A stretch of 64,000 bases of DNA, from assembly GCA_002256345.1 (NCBI GenBank), contig NKIY01000012.1:62001-126000 (forward strand), written 5' to 3'. Made by a program: the position numbers and the translations under genes. The DNA comes from Bradyrhizobiaceae bacterium PARB1 (GTDB lineage: Bacteria; Pseudomonadota; Alphaproteobacteria; Rhizobiales; Xanthobacteraceae). A model generated the notes under the pieces. That model ran no database searches and was not told the DNA's origin. It saw only the letters and a list, made by a program, of their open reading frames with translations. This document shows positions 24,930-32,669 of this stretch, piece after piece (position 1 is the first letter of the stretch; every line of letters starts with the position of its first letter).

Positions 24930-25529
24930 ATGGCACCCGTCAAGGTCGATCCCGCGAATGTACGCGAATTCAAGACAGTCGATGCCTTCTACAAATGGCT
25001 CGGCAAGAACCACGACAAGGCCGATGAGGTCTGGGTCAAGATTCATAAGCTGAACTCCGGCCTTGCGTCGATCACGCCGAAAGAGGCCATCGATGTCGTA
25101 CTGTGCTGGGGGTGGATCGACGGGATCCGCAAAGGCTTCGACGATCAGAGTTTCCTGCAGCGCTACTCGCCACGTGGCCGCAAGAGCGTGTGGAGCAAGA
25201 TCAATGTCGAGAACGTCGCGCGCCTTATCAAGGAGGAACGCATGACGGGGCATGGCCTGGCACATGTCGAGGCCGCGAAGTCCGATGGTCGCTGGGACCG
25301 CGCCTATGGCAGCGGCAAGGATTTGGCGATCCCTGCGGATTTGCAGGCCGCCATCGACGCGGAACCCAAGGCGAAAGCGATGCTGGTCAAGCTCAGCGCC
25401 CAGAATCGTTTCGCCATCGCATTTCGCATGCACAACCTGAAGACCGAGGCCGGCCGCAAGAAGCGTATCGCGGCCTTCGTCGAGATGCTGAAGAAGGGCG
25501 AGACGATCCATCCGCAGGGGAAGACGTGA
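24930..25529 (+). CDS. YdeI/OmpD-associated family protein
   Basis: A cytoplasmic 199-residue protein with the family marks FYKWLGKNHDKADEVWVKIHK, EAIDVVLCWGWIDG, SFLQRYSPRGRKSVWSKIN and the C-terminal NLKTEAGRKKRIAAFVEML. In enterobacteria YdeI proteins affect resistance to cationic peptides and bacteriocins; the biochemical role is not settled. It follows the TenA-like gene by 27 bases on the same strand. Confidence 0.88.
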   Translation: MAPVKVDPANVREFKTVDAFYKWLGKNHDKADEVWVKIHKLNSGLASITPKEAIDVVLCWGWIDGIRKGFDDQSFLQRYSPRGRKSVWSKINVENVARLIKEERMTGHGLAHVEAAKSDGRWDRAYGSGKDLAIPADLQAAIDAEPKAKAMLVKLSAQNRFAIAFRMHNLKTEAGRKKRIAAFVEMLKKGETIHPQGKT

Positions 25530-25601
25530 AGCGCCGCACCGCCTCGTAGACTTGACGTCACTGCCGCGACACCGCGATGATGACGATCTCCCCAGGATAG
25601 A

Positions 25602-26240
25602 TCACCCGCGCATCGGTCGTCGCACTGCACGCAGCTTGCCGCTTTTGCCGCCGCCGGCGAAGAACTGATCCGCGCCGTCGGACTCCAGGCCCGAGACGCC
25701 GCTGCCTGCGGGCAAAGCCAGACTCTCCAGCGCTTCGCCGGTCTGCGGATCGATCCGCCGGATGTCGCTCGCGTCGTCTTCCCAGGTGCCGTGCCAGAGT
25801 TCGCCGTCGACCCAGGTGACCCCGGTGACGAAGCGGTTGCTCTCGATGGTGCGCAGGATCTTGCCGGTATCGGGATCGATCTGATGAATTTTGCGGTCGC
25901 GATACTGGCCGACCCACAGCGCGCCTTCGGCCCAGGCCATGCCGGAGTCGCCGCCATTGCCGGGTGCCGGGATCGTGGCGATCACACGGCCGGTTTGCGG
26001 GTCGATCTTCTGGATGCAATCCTCGGCAATCTGGAACAGATACTTGCCGTCGAAGGCCGTACCGGCATGGGCGGCGACGGCGATGCTGCGCACCGTCTTG
26101 CCGCTCTCGGGTTCGAGCGCGTTGAGTTTGTCGCCGGAAGCGAACCAGACATGCTGGCCGTCATAGGTGACGCCATGTACGCCATCGACACCCTCGAAGG
26201 GGCCATATTCTCGGATGATCTCTGCTGCGGATGTTTTCAT
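25602..26240 (-). CDS. Beta-propeller (YncE / glutamine-cyclotransferase-like) protein
   Basis: A 212-residue chain of about five repeated beta-propeller blades, visible as recurring (I/V)xxIDPxTG words: CIQKIDPQTGRVIATI, IHQIDPDTGKILRTI and IRRIDPQTGEALESL. No signal peptide is visible. Its ATG follows GAGGAAAGC closely, and the regulator gene 26271-27491 ends 30 bases upstream on the same strand, so the two are likely co-transcribed. The ligand or enzymatic role is unknown. Confidence 0.78.
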   Translation of the reverse strand: MKTSAAEIIREYGPFEGVDGVHGVTYDGQHVWFASGDKLNALEPESGKTVRSIAVAAHAGTAFDGKYLFQIAEDCIQKIDPQTGRVIATIPAPGNGGDSGMAWAEGALWVGQYRDRKIHQIDPDTGKILRTIESNRFVTGVTWVDGELWHGTWEDDASDIRRIDPQTGEALESLALPAGSGVSGLESDGADQFFAGGGKSGKLRAVRRPMRG

Positions 26241-26270
26241 GAGAGCTTTCCTCGTGACGCTGGCGTCAAC

Positions 26271-27491
26271 CTAGTGATCTGGCAGCGGCGGCGGGAGTAA
26301 CAACATCGTCGCGAGTCCCGGAAGCGAAGGCGATGTCCAGCGGCGCGCCCGGCCGCGGCCGAGTGATTGCACCTTATTGTCCGAAGCGAGCGTTTCGAGA
26401 GTCCGCTGAATGCTGCGCTGGCTCGTTCCGAGGGCCAGCGCGAGCGCCGAACTCGACCAGCTTTCGCCATCGGCCAGCAGGGCGAGGGTGGCGGCATGCT
26501 GTTCCTCGACAGGTCGTGCCAACACGACAACCTCGTATGCGATGTGCGGCGTCAATACGAAGCCAGTCTTGGTCGCGTATATGTCCGCGATTGGCGCGAG
26601 CACCTTGCGCAGACGGCCGATCTCGACACGGAGCCGCGCGCGATGGGAGTCATCGGCATGCCTGGCGCCGAAGGCGCGTGCCAGCAACGTCTCTCGCGTA
26701 ACATCCGCAGGCCACGCTTCACCGAGTGTGCGTGCGAGCGTGAACAGAACCGGACGTGTGGCCAGCGACAGCTCTGTCTTCTTGTGGCGAACGACATGTC
26801 TGCAGGCGTCGATGACAATGGCTTTTGAGCTCTGCAACGCTTCGACATCGTCGAGCAAGATCGGTCTTGTGTCTCCGCGTGCGATCAGACGTGCGGCAGG
26901 GGCGTCGAGGAGCCGCGATGCAGCATCGACCTCAGCCGTTAGCGCCGGGATGCCGGCGAGCCCCGCTGCGCGCCGCGCCTCGGCGAGCGCCTTGCGCGCG
27001 ACTGTCGCCCGCAGCCGCCGCATGGCGATGCCGATGACCACCAATGCATGGGCCGTGCGCAAGGCTGGCGGGAAGGGGGCTGGATCCAGAGCGCCGAGCT
27101 TTCGCTCGGCTTCATCAAGGCGTCCAATGAGCAGAAGACGTCTCACGTCGAGATAGCCGCCATAAGCCGCGTTTAGCCGGTCGCCATGGGCGTCGAGCGT
27201 TTGCCGCGCCGCATCGAGCGCCTTGCTGGGCCAACTCAGATCGCGCGAGACCAGCGCGATCTCTGCCTCGGCGACGATGCATCGCGCACGCGCTACAGGT
27301 TCCTTCGTCCCGAAAGCACGCGCGGCTCGTTTCACGAGACTTTTTGCGCGTGCGAAATCGCCGAGCTGGGCCATTGCGATACCGCGTAGTGCAAGCGCCT
27401 CGGCATCATCGCGCAGTGCAACACGCTTTAGAGCGCCGAGCGGATCACCTGCTGCGAGCGCACGTCCTGCAGCGGTAATCAGCGAGTCCAT
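26271..27491 (-). CDS. TPR plus winged-helix transcriptional regulator
   Basis: A 406-residue protein with helical TPR-like repeats in the first 200 residues (ALALRGIAMAQLGDFARAKS and similar). A winged-helix, OmpR-like DNA-binding region follows (about residues 255-320: VLFTLARTLGEAW, LRVEIGRLRKVLAPIADIYA). A second C-terminal helix-turn-helix lies around residues 345-380 (SSSALALALGTSQRSIQRTL). It precedes the beta-propeller gene by 30 bases; the pair may form a sensor-regulator unit. Confidence 0.72.
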   Translation of the reverse strand: MDSLITAAGRALAAGDPLGALKRVALRDDAEALALRGIAMAQLGDFARAKSLVKRAARAFGTKEPVARARCIVAEAEIALVSRDLSWPSKALDAARQTLDAHGDRLNAAYGGYLDVRRLLLIGRLDEAERKLGALDPAPFPPALRTAHALVVIGIAMRRLRATVARKALAEARRAAGLAGIPALTAEVDAASRLLDAPAARLIARGDTRPILLDDVEALQSSKAIVIDACRHVVRHKKTELSLATRPVLFTLARTLGEAWPADVTRETLLARAFGARHADDSHRARLRVEIGRLRKVLAPIADIYATKTGFVLTPHIAYEVVVLARPVEEQHAATLALLADGESWSSSALALALGTSQRSIQRTLETLASDNKVQSLGRGRARRWTSPSLPGLATMLLLPPPLPDH

Positions 27492-27612
27492 CTGAATCCC
27501 GCCACACTTGTCACTCCCGCCCTCACGTCGTCGGGCCCTAATCTACCTCACACGGATGAACCGACAAGTCGTGCCCGAACGCATGACGATGGACGAATGC
27601 GGAGAGAATGCC

Positions 27613-28362
27613 ATGACGACACCGATGACAACACCGCCGATTGTTTCGCAGCAGGCATGGGACGCCGCGCGAGCGGACATGCTGGTGAAGGAAAAGGCCT
27701 TCACGCGCGCGCGGGACGCGCTGGCCGCGGAGCGTCGGAGGATGCCGTGGATGGCGGTGGAGAAGGCCTATGCATTCGAAGGGCCTGACGGAACGGCCAG
27801 CCTGCAGGATCTTTTCGACGGCCGTCGCCAGTTGATCGTCTATCGCGCCTTCTTCGAGCCGGGCGTGTTCGGCTGGCCCGATCACGCCTGCCGCGGCTGT
27901 TCCATGGTGGCCGATCAGGTCGCACATCTCGCGCATCTGAATGCGCGCGACACGACGCTCGTCTTCGCCTCACGCGCTCCGCAGGCGGATATCAAGCGGC
28001 TGAAGGCGCGGATGGGCTGGGACATCCCTTGGTACACGATCACGGACAGTTTCGACGCCGACTTCGGTGTGGGCGAGTGGCATGGCCACAACGTGTTCTT
28101 CAACGACAACGGCCGCGTATTCCGCACTTACCTCATCAACAGCCGCGGCGACGAGGCGATGGGAAGCACCTGGAGCTATCTCGACGCGACGCCGCTCGGC
28201 CGCCAGGAGGTCTGGGAGGATTCGCCCGCAGGCTATCCGCAGACGCCTACCTACAAATGGTGGAACTGGCACGACAACTATCTCGTCGATGCTGCGCCCG
28301 ACAAGAAGTGGGTCGAGGTGTCGACCGCCGGTGAAGAGGCATTCCGGAAGCGCGACGCATAG
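27613..28362 (+). CDS. DUF899 thioredoxin-like protein
   Basis: A 249-residue member of the DUF899 family (thioredoxin fold without the usual CxxC). Recognised segments are EKAFTRARDALAAERRRMPW, YAFEGPDGTASLQDLFDGR, QLIVYRAFF, and the cysteine pair HACRGCSMVADQ. YKWWNWHDNY is near the C-terminus. The ATG at 27613 has GGAGAG 6 bases upstream; earlier in-frame starts are less convincing. It is divergent from the TPR/winged-helix regulator. The reaction is unknown. Confidence 0.88.
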   Translation: MTTPMTTPPIVSQQAWDAARADMLVKEKAFTRARDALAAERRRMPWMAVEKAYAFEGPDGTASLQDLFDGRRQLIVYRAFFEPGVFGWPDHACRGCSMVADQVAHLAHLNARDTTLVFASRAPQADIKRLKARMGWDIPWYTITDSFDADFGVGEWHGHNVFFNDNGRVFRTYLINSRGDEAMGSTWSYLDATPLGRQEVWEDSPAGYPQTPTYKWWNWHDNYLVDAAPDKKWVEVSTAGEEAFRKRDA

Positions 28363-28426
28363 TCCGGCGGTTTGGATCGTCGGGCAGACGACAGTGCCCG
28401 ATATGGCCCGTTCTGGGAGAGAGATC

Positions 28427-28714
28427 ATGAGCGAAGGCCTGTTGAACAGATACGCCTCTCGCGCGAGCCGTCATGATGGTCACGCGGTCATGCTCGGAGC
28501 TGCGGACTGGCTGCATCTGGCAGCGGCGCCGGCCTTCGCCGTCATGGCACTGCTGACGGGATTTCTCGATGGCGGTTCGCCCGATATGCTTTGTTCGGGA
28601 TCGCGCGCATCGCCACTAGGCGGCATGGTCGCGATGTATGTCCTGATGAGCGTGTTCCATGTCACGCCCTGGTTCAGGCTGATGTCACGCCGCAAGGGCG
28701 ACGATGTGCCCTAG
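28427..28714 (+). CDS. Small two-helix membrane protein
   Basis: A 95-residue protein with two hydrophobic helices (LHLAAAPAFAVMALLTGFL and LGGMVAMYVLMSVFHVTPW) joined by a short polar loop. The ATG at 28427 follows GGGAGAGAG. It is 64 bases after the DUF899 gene, so probably in the same transcript, and its stop overlaps the stop of the convergent deformylase-like gene by 4 bases. I do not recognise a family. Confidence 0.68.
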   Translation: MSEGLLNRYASRASRHDGHAVMLGAADWLHLAAAPAFAVMALLTGFLDGGSPDMLCSGSRASPLGGMVAMYVLMSVFHVTPWFRLMSRRKGDDVP

Positions 28715-29202
28715 TTGCGCGACAGCTTCTCGAACCGCTTGATCAGCCGGTCGCGTTTCAGGCGTGACAGGCGCTGGATCCAGAACATGCCATTCAACTG
28801 GTCGATCTCGTGCTGGTGGCAGACGGCACGCAGTCCGTCGGATTCTTCCTCCTGCGCATTGCCGTCGAGATCGCGATAGCCGATGCGCACGCGCGCGTGG
28901 CGCTGAATGTCGTCGTTCACGCCGGGCATCGAGACGCTGCCTTCCTGATGCATGATCGTCTCGGGCGAGGCCCAGACGATCTCCGGATTGACGTAGGTCT
29001 TCGCGCCTTCACCGAGATCGAGCACGACAACGCGCAACGATACGCCGATATGCGGCGCGGTGATGCCGATCCCCGGCGCCGCATGCATGGTGTCGCCGAG
29101 ATCGCTTGCGAGGATGCGCAGCGCTTCGTCGAAGTCGGTGACATCAGCCGCCGGTAGCGCAAGGCGGGGGTCGGGATAGCGGAGAATAGGGCGCGCGGTC
29201 AT
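28711..29202 (-). CDS. Peptide deformylase-like protein lacking two metal ligands
   Basis: A 163-residue protein with the peptide deformylase fold pattern: RPILRYPDPRL start, GIGITAPHIG (motif I), QEGSVSMPG (motif II) and CHQHEIDQLNG (motif III). In active enzymes motif II is EGCLS, where the cysteine binds metal, and motif III is HExDH. Here the cysteine is serine, the second histidine is glutamine, and the motif I glutamine is histidine. Only one of three metal ligands remains, so classic deformylase activity is doubtful. The nucleotide sequence at the motifs is unambiguous. It overlaps the upstream regulator gene by 4 bases. Confidence 0.85.
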   Translation of the reverse strand: MTARPILRYPDPRLALPAADVTDFDEALRILASDLGDTMHAAPGIGITAPHIGVSLRVVVLDLGEGAKTYVNPEIVWASPETIMHQEGSVSMPGVNDDIQRHARVRIGYRDLDGNAQEEESDGLRAVCHQHEIDQLNGMFWIQRLSRLKRDRLIKRFEKLSRN

Positions 29203-30788
29203 TCCGGAAGTCCTGCCGCTTTCAGGGCTGTGGCATAGGTTTTTGCCATGGAGGCGACGGGGACCGGAATGCGCGCGAAGAAGGCGGAGACGGTGAGCTC
29301 CGGCTCGATGGTGAGCAATTCTTCCACCACCTGCGCGGCGCGCTCATGCTCGCCGACATTCACGAGCGCCACCGCCAGTGCGCGCAGCGCGACAGCGAAG
29401 CGGCGGTTCTGCACCAGCGCCTTGTCGGCCCAGCTGATCGCCTCCCGATAATCTCCGTCGATGATGGCGGCGATGGCCAGCGCGCCGCAGACGAACCAGC
29501 CATGCGGATCGAGCGGATTGAGGCGCCGCGCGCGCTCCAGCAAGGCGCGGCCGGCGGCCTGCTGTCCGCGCATGGTTTCGATCCAGCCAGCGAGGGCAAG
29601 GGCCGTGGCTGAATTCGGATTGATCGCGAGCGAGCGGCTGAACAACTCAATGGCCGCGTCCTTACCGTTCTGCGTGTCCGCGAGATTCCAGATCGCGAAA
29701 GCCGCCATCCAGAGGACTTGCGGATCGTTAGGCGCCAGCTCGACGGCGCGCTGCGCTTGTGCGAGACCTTCGCTGCGATGCGCGCCGTCCTGCGATATCC
29801 AGCCCTGGAAATGGCGCTGCGCGTGGCAATAGGCGGTGGTCGCCATGGCCGGTGCGTAACCGGGATCGAGCGCCAGTGCCTGATGCAGGCAGCCGAGCGC
29901 TGCGCTCATGCCGTCCGGCGTAAAGTCGCGTTCATGGGCGGAAGCGCGCAGCAACAGGTCGTAAGCGTCGGGCTTGTTCGGCCAGCTATGTTTGCGCCGA
30001 TCGATCTCGGCGATGCGCAAGGTCGGCTCGATGGCGGCGACGGCGCATGCGGTGATGCGGTCCTGCAGATCGAACACGTCGCTGCGATCGCCGTCGAAAC
30101 GATCGGCCCACAGATGCGCGCCGGAACGTGCGTCGATGAGCTGCGCGATGATGCGCAGCCGCTCGCCGGCGCGGCGGACGCTGCCTTCGAGCACATAGTT
30201 CACGCCGAGCGTGCGGCCGACCTCGCGGATGTCGACGGGCTTGTTCTTGTAGGTGAAGGACGAATTGCGCGCGATCACCAGAAGCCCGCTGCAGCGGGAC
30301 AGTGCCGTGATGATCTCCTCGGCGATGCCATCGCCAAAATAGTCCTGTTCGGGATCGGCGCTCATATTGTTGAAGGGGAGCACGGCAATCGACAGGTCGG
30401 CGGATGCGGCCGGGGTCTCAGCGGTCACGGTCGGTGCGATCGTGGCATCGGCCTGTTCGGAGACCTCGCCGACGAAACGGACGCCCTTGCGCGGCAGCGT
30501 GCGGATCAATCGTTGCTGCTCGCCGTTGTCGCCGATGGCGGTGCGGGCTGCATTCACGCGGCTGCTCAGCGTTGCCTCGGAAACGATGCGGCCATGCCAG
30601 ACCTCGGCCAGCAATTCGTCGCGGCTCACGACCCGGTCCCGCGCACGGATCAGGAACTCCAGCACATCGAATACCTGCGGTTCGACCGCCATCGTCTCGG
30701 CGCCTCGCCGCAGCTCCCGCCGGCCTGTGTCGAGGACGAATTCGTCGAACCGGAACAGCAAGGCCGGGTCCATTTCCTGTTGTGTCAT
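29199..30788 (-). CDS. Winged-helix regulator with TolB-like and TPR domains (CadC/adenylate-cyclase-associated type)
   Basis: A 529-residue regulator. It has an OmpR/CadC-type DNA-binding winged helix at residues 15-105 (FRFDEFVLDTGRRELRRG, LRTLPRKGVRFVGEV), then a TolB-N-like region (SIAVLPFNNMSADPEQDYFG, GVNYVLEGSVRRAGERLRI), and TPR repeats from about residue 300 to the end. There is no membrane helix. The deformylase-like gene overlaps its stop by 4 bases, so the two are translationally coupled. Such proteins are common in rhizobia; targets and signals are unknown. Confidence 0.87.
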   Translation of the reverse strand: MTQQEMDPALLFRFDEFVLDTGRRELRRGAETMAVEPQVFDVLEFLIRARDRVVSRDELLAEVWHGRIVSEATLSSRVNAARTAIGDNGEQQRLIRTLPRKGVRFVGEVSEQADATIAPTVTAETPAASADLSIAVLPFNNMSADPEQDYFGDGIAEEIITALSRCSGLLVIARNSSFTYKNKPVDIREVGRTLGVNYVLEGSVRRAGERLRIIAQLIDARSGAHLWADRFDGDRSDVFDLQDRITACAVAAIEPTLRIAEIDRRKHSWPNKPDAYDLLLRASAHERDFTPDGMSAALGCLHQALALDPGYAPAMATTAYCHAQRHFQGWISQDGAHRSEGLAQAQRAVELAPNDPQVLWMAAFAIWNLADTQNGKDAAIELFSRSLAINPNSATALALAGWIETMRGQQAAGRALLERARRLNPLDPHGWFVCGALAIAAIIDGDYREAISWADKALVQNRRFAVALRALAVALVNVGEHERAAQVVEELLTIEPELTVSAFFARIPVPVASMAKTYATALKAAGLPE

Positions 30789-30948
30789 CAATGTGTTGTG
30801 CCGGGACCGTCCCTAGCACACCCTGTCTCAACGACAAATCATGGCCTTCTCAAGAGAAAATCGGAGATTCCTCCAAGCGAACGGTTCAACGAGGCGTCAT
30901 GGTCCGTACATCGACGGCGGCAGCCGTCATTGCCAGAGGATCTGCACC

Positions 30949-32016
30949 ATGACGAATGACAACGGGAACAGCCCTTATCTCAACCGCCGCAGCCTGCTGG
31001 GCGCTGCCATCGCGGGCATGGCCGCAGCCGGATTCGGCGCCATCGATCCGGTAATGGCGCAGGCCGGCAAGGCGGCCAGGCAGGTGCCGGGGGTCAAGCG
31101 TGGCACCCATACGTCGTTCAAGCCGCTGAAGAAGATCGATGCCGGCGTGCTCAGCGTGGCCTATGCGGAGGACGGCCCGGCCAATGGCCCGGTGGTCCTG
31201 CTGCTGCATGGCTGGCCCTATGACATCTACAGCTATGTGGATGTCGCACCCGTGCTCGCCTCCGCCGGCTACCGTGTCATCATCCCGTTCCTGCGCGGCT
31301 ATGGCGACACGCGTTTCCTGTCGGATGCGACGCCGCGCAACGGCCAGCCTGCGGCGCTCGCTACCGACATCATCGATTTCATGGACGCGCTCAAGATCGA
31401 GAAGGCTGTGGTCGGCGGTTACGACTGGGGCGGCCGCACGGCTGATATCCTCGCCGCGATCTGGCCCGAACGCGTCAAGGCGCTGGTTGCCGTCAGTGGC
31501 TACCTGATCGGCAGCCAGGAAGCCAACCGCATGCCGCTGCCGCCGAAGGCCGAGCTGGAATGGTGGTACCAGTTCTATTTCACCACGGAACGTGGTCGGC
31601 TTGGCTACGACAAGTACCGGCACGACTTCGCCAAGCTGATCTGGAAGCTCGCTTCGCCGAAGTGGAATTTCGACGACGCCACTTATGATCGCAGCGCCAA
31701 GGCGTTTGAAAATCCCGATCACGTCGCCATCACGATCCACAATTATCGCTGGCGGCTCGAGCTTGCCCAGGGCGAGCCGAAGTTCGACGCATTGGAGAAG
31801 CGCCTGGCACAGGGGCCGACCATCGGCGTGCCGACCATCACCATGGAAGGCGATGCCAATGGCGCGCCGCATCCCGATCCCAAGGCCTATGCCAAGAAGT
31901 TCACGGGCAAGTACGAGCATCGCCTGATCAACGGCGGCATCGGCCATAACCTGCCACAGGAAGCGCCGCGCGAGTTTGCCCAGGCGATCATCGATGCTGA
32001 TGCGATGGCCCGCTGA
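30949..32016 (+). CDS. Tat-exported alpha/beta hydrolase, epoxide-hydrolase-like
   Basis: A 355-residue alpha/beta hydrolase with a twin-arginine signal (NRRSLLGAAIAGMAAAGFG, cleavage near PVMAQA). The oxyanion segment is LLLHGWPYDIYSY and the nucleophile elbow GGYDWGGRTA has aspartate, as in epoxide hydrolases and haloalkane dehalogenases. The late histidine is in GGIGHNLPQEAP. The ATG at 30949 follows AGAGGA. Its stop shares one base with the start of the cytochrome P460 gene, so both are periplasmic products of one operon. Confidence 0.88.
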   Translation: MTNDNGNSPYLNRRSLLGAAIAGMAAAGFGAIDPVMAQAGKAARQVPGVKRGTHTSFKPLKKIDAGVLSVAYAEDGPANGPVVLLLHGWPYDIYSYVDVAPVLASAGYRVIIPFLRGYGDTRFLSDATPRNGQPAALATDIIDFMDALKIEKAVVGGYDWGGRTADILAAIWPERVKALVAVSGYLIGSQEANRMPLPPKAELEWWYQFYFTTERGRLGYDKYRHDFAKLIWKLASPKWNFDDATYDRSAKAFENPDHVAITIHNYRWRLELAQGEPKFDALEKRLAQGPTIGVPTITMEGDANGAPHPDPKAYAKKFTGKYEHRLINGGIGHNLPQEAPREFAQAIIDADAMAR

Positions 32017-32522
32017 TGCGCAAGATCATCTTGGCGAGCCTGGCCGCCGGTGTCGTGTCATCGGCGGTGGTGGCGGCCTTCGCGGCCAATACGGCCAATC
32101 CCGAAAATCTGTCGCCGATCTACGGCGTCAGCATCCCCGATGGTTATCGCAAATGGGAGCTGATCGCCCCTGCACAGGAGGGCGAACCCCTGAACGAACT
32201 CCGCGCGGTGCTCGGCAACGACATCGCCGTCAAAGCCTATCGGGACGGCAAGCTGCCGTTCCCTGACGGCACGGTGCTGGTGAAGCTGGCGTGGAAACAC
32301 ACCCAGTCGCCGGATTTCGAATCCGCCTCCATCCCCGGCGCCGCGACTACGGTGCAGGTGATGGTGAAGGATTCGAAGAAATACGCCGCGTCAGGAGGAT
32401 GGGGTTTTGGCCGCTTCATCGACGGCAAGCCGGCGGATCTGGCACAGCACGAGACCTGCTTTGCCTGTCACGAGGGGCGGGTGAAGCAGCGGGACTATGT
32501 CTTCACGAAGTGGGCGCCTTGA
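32016..32522 (+). CDS. Cytochrome P460-family c-type haem protein
   Basis: A periplasmic protein of 168 residues with a signal peptide (IILASLAAGVVSSAVVAAFA). The body matches the cytochrome P460 fold (IPDGYRKWELIAPAQ, GNDIAVKAYRDGKLPFPDGT). The C-terminal CFACH is the covalent haem site. In P460 enzymes of ammonia oxidisers a lysine cross-links to the haem and the protein oxidises hydroxylamine; here the activity may be hydroxylamine or NO detoxification, but that is inference. The start overlaps the previous stop (TGATG). Confidence 0.88.
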   Translation: MRKIILASLAAGVVSSAVVAAFAANTANPENLSPIYGVSIPDGYRKWELIAPAQEGEPLNELRAVLGNDIAVKAYRDGKLPFPDGTVLVKLAWKHTQSPDFESASIPGAATTVQVMVKDSKKYAASGGWGFGRFIDGKPADLAQHETCFACHEGRVKQRDYVFTKWAP

Positions 32523-32669
32523 GCGCCTACGACTGGCGGCGCATGCCACAAGCTGGCCGTAGTTCGCGATTACGCAGCCTCCCTCTTCATTCCAGCAGGA
32601 TGTGTGCTTCGATGGATTTCACCCAGGTCACAACGCCAGTTTGCCTTGTTTCCCGGGAGATGTTCATTC

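Noticed and set aside
24903-25601. Possible frameshift at the end of the beta-propeller gene
   Set aside because: An alternative frame continues with a plausible-looking tail, but the in-frame ending GKSGKLRAVRRP is a natural family-like end, so a frameshift is not needed.
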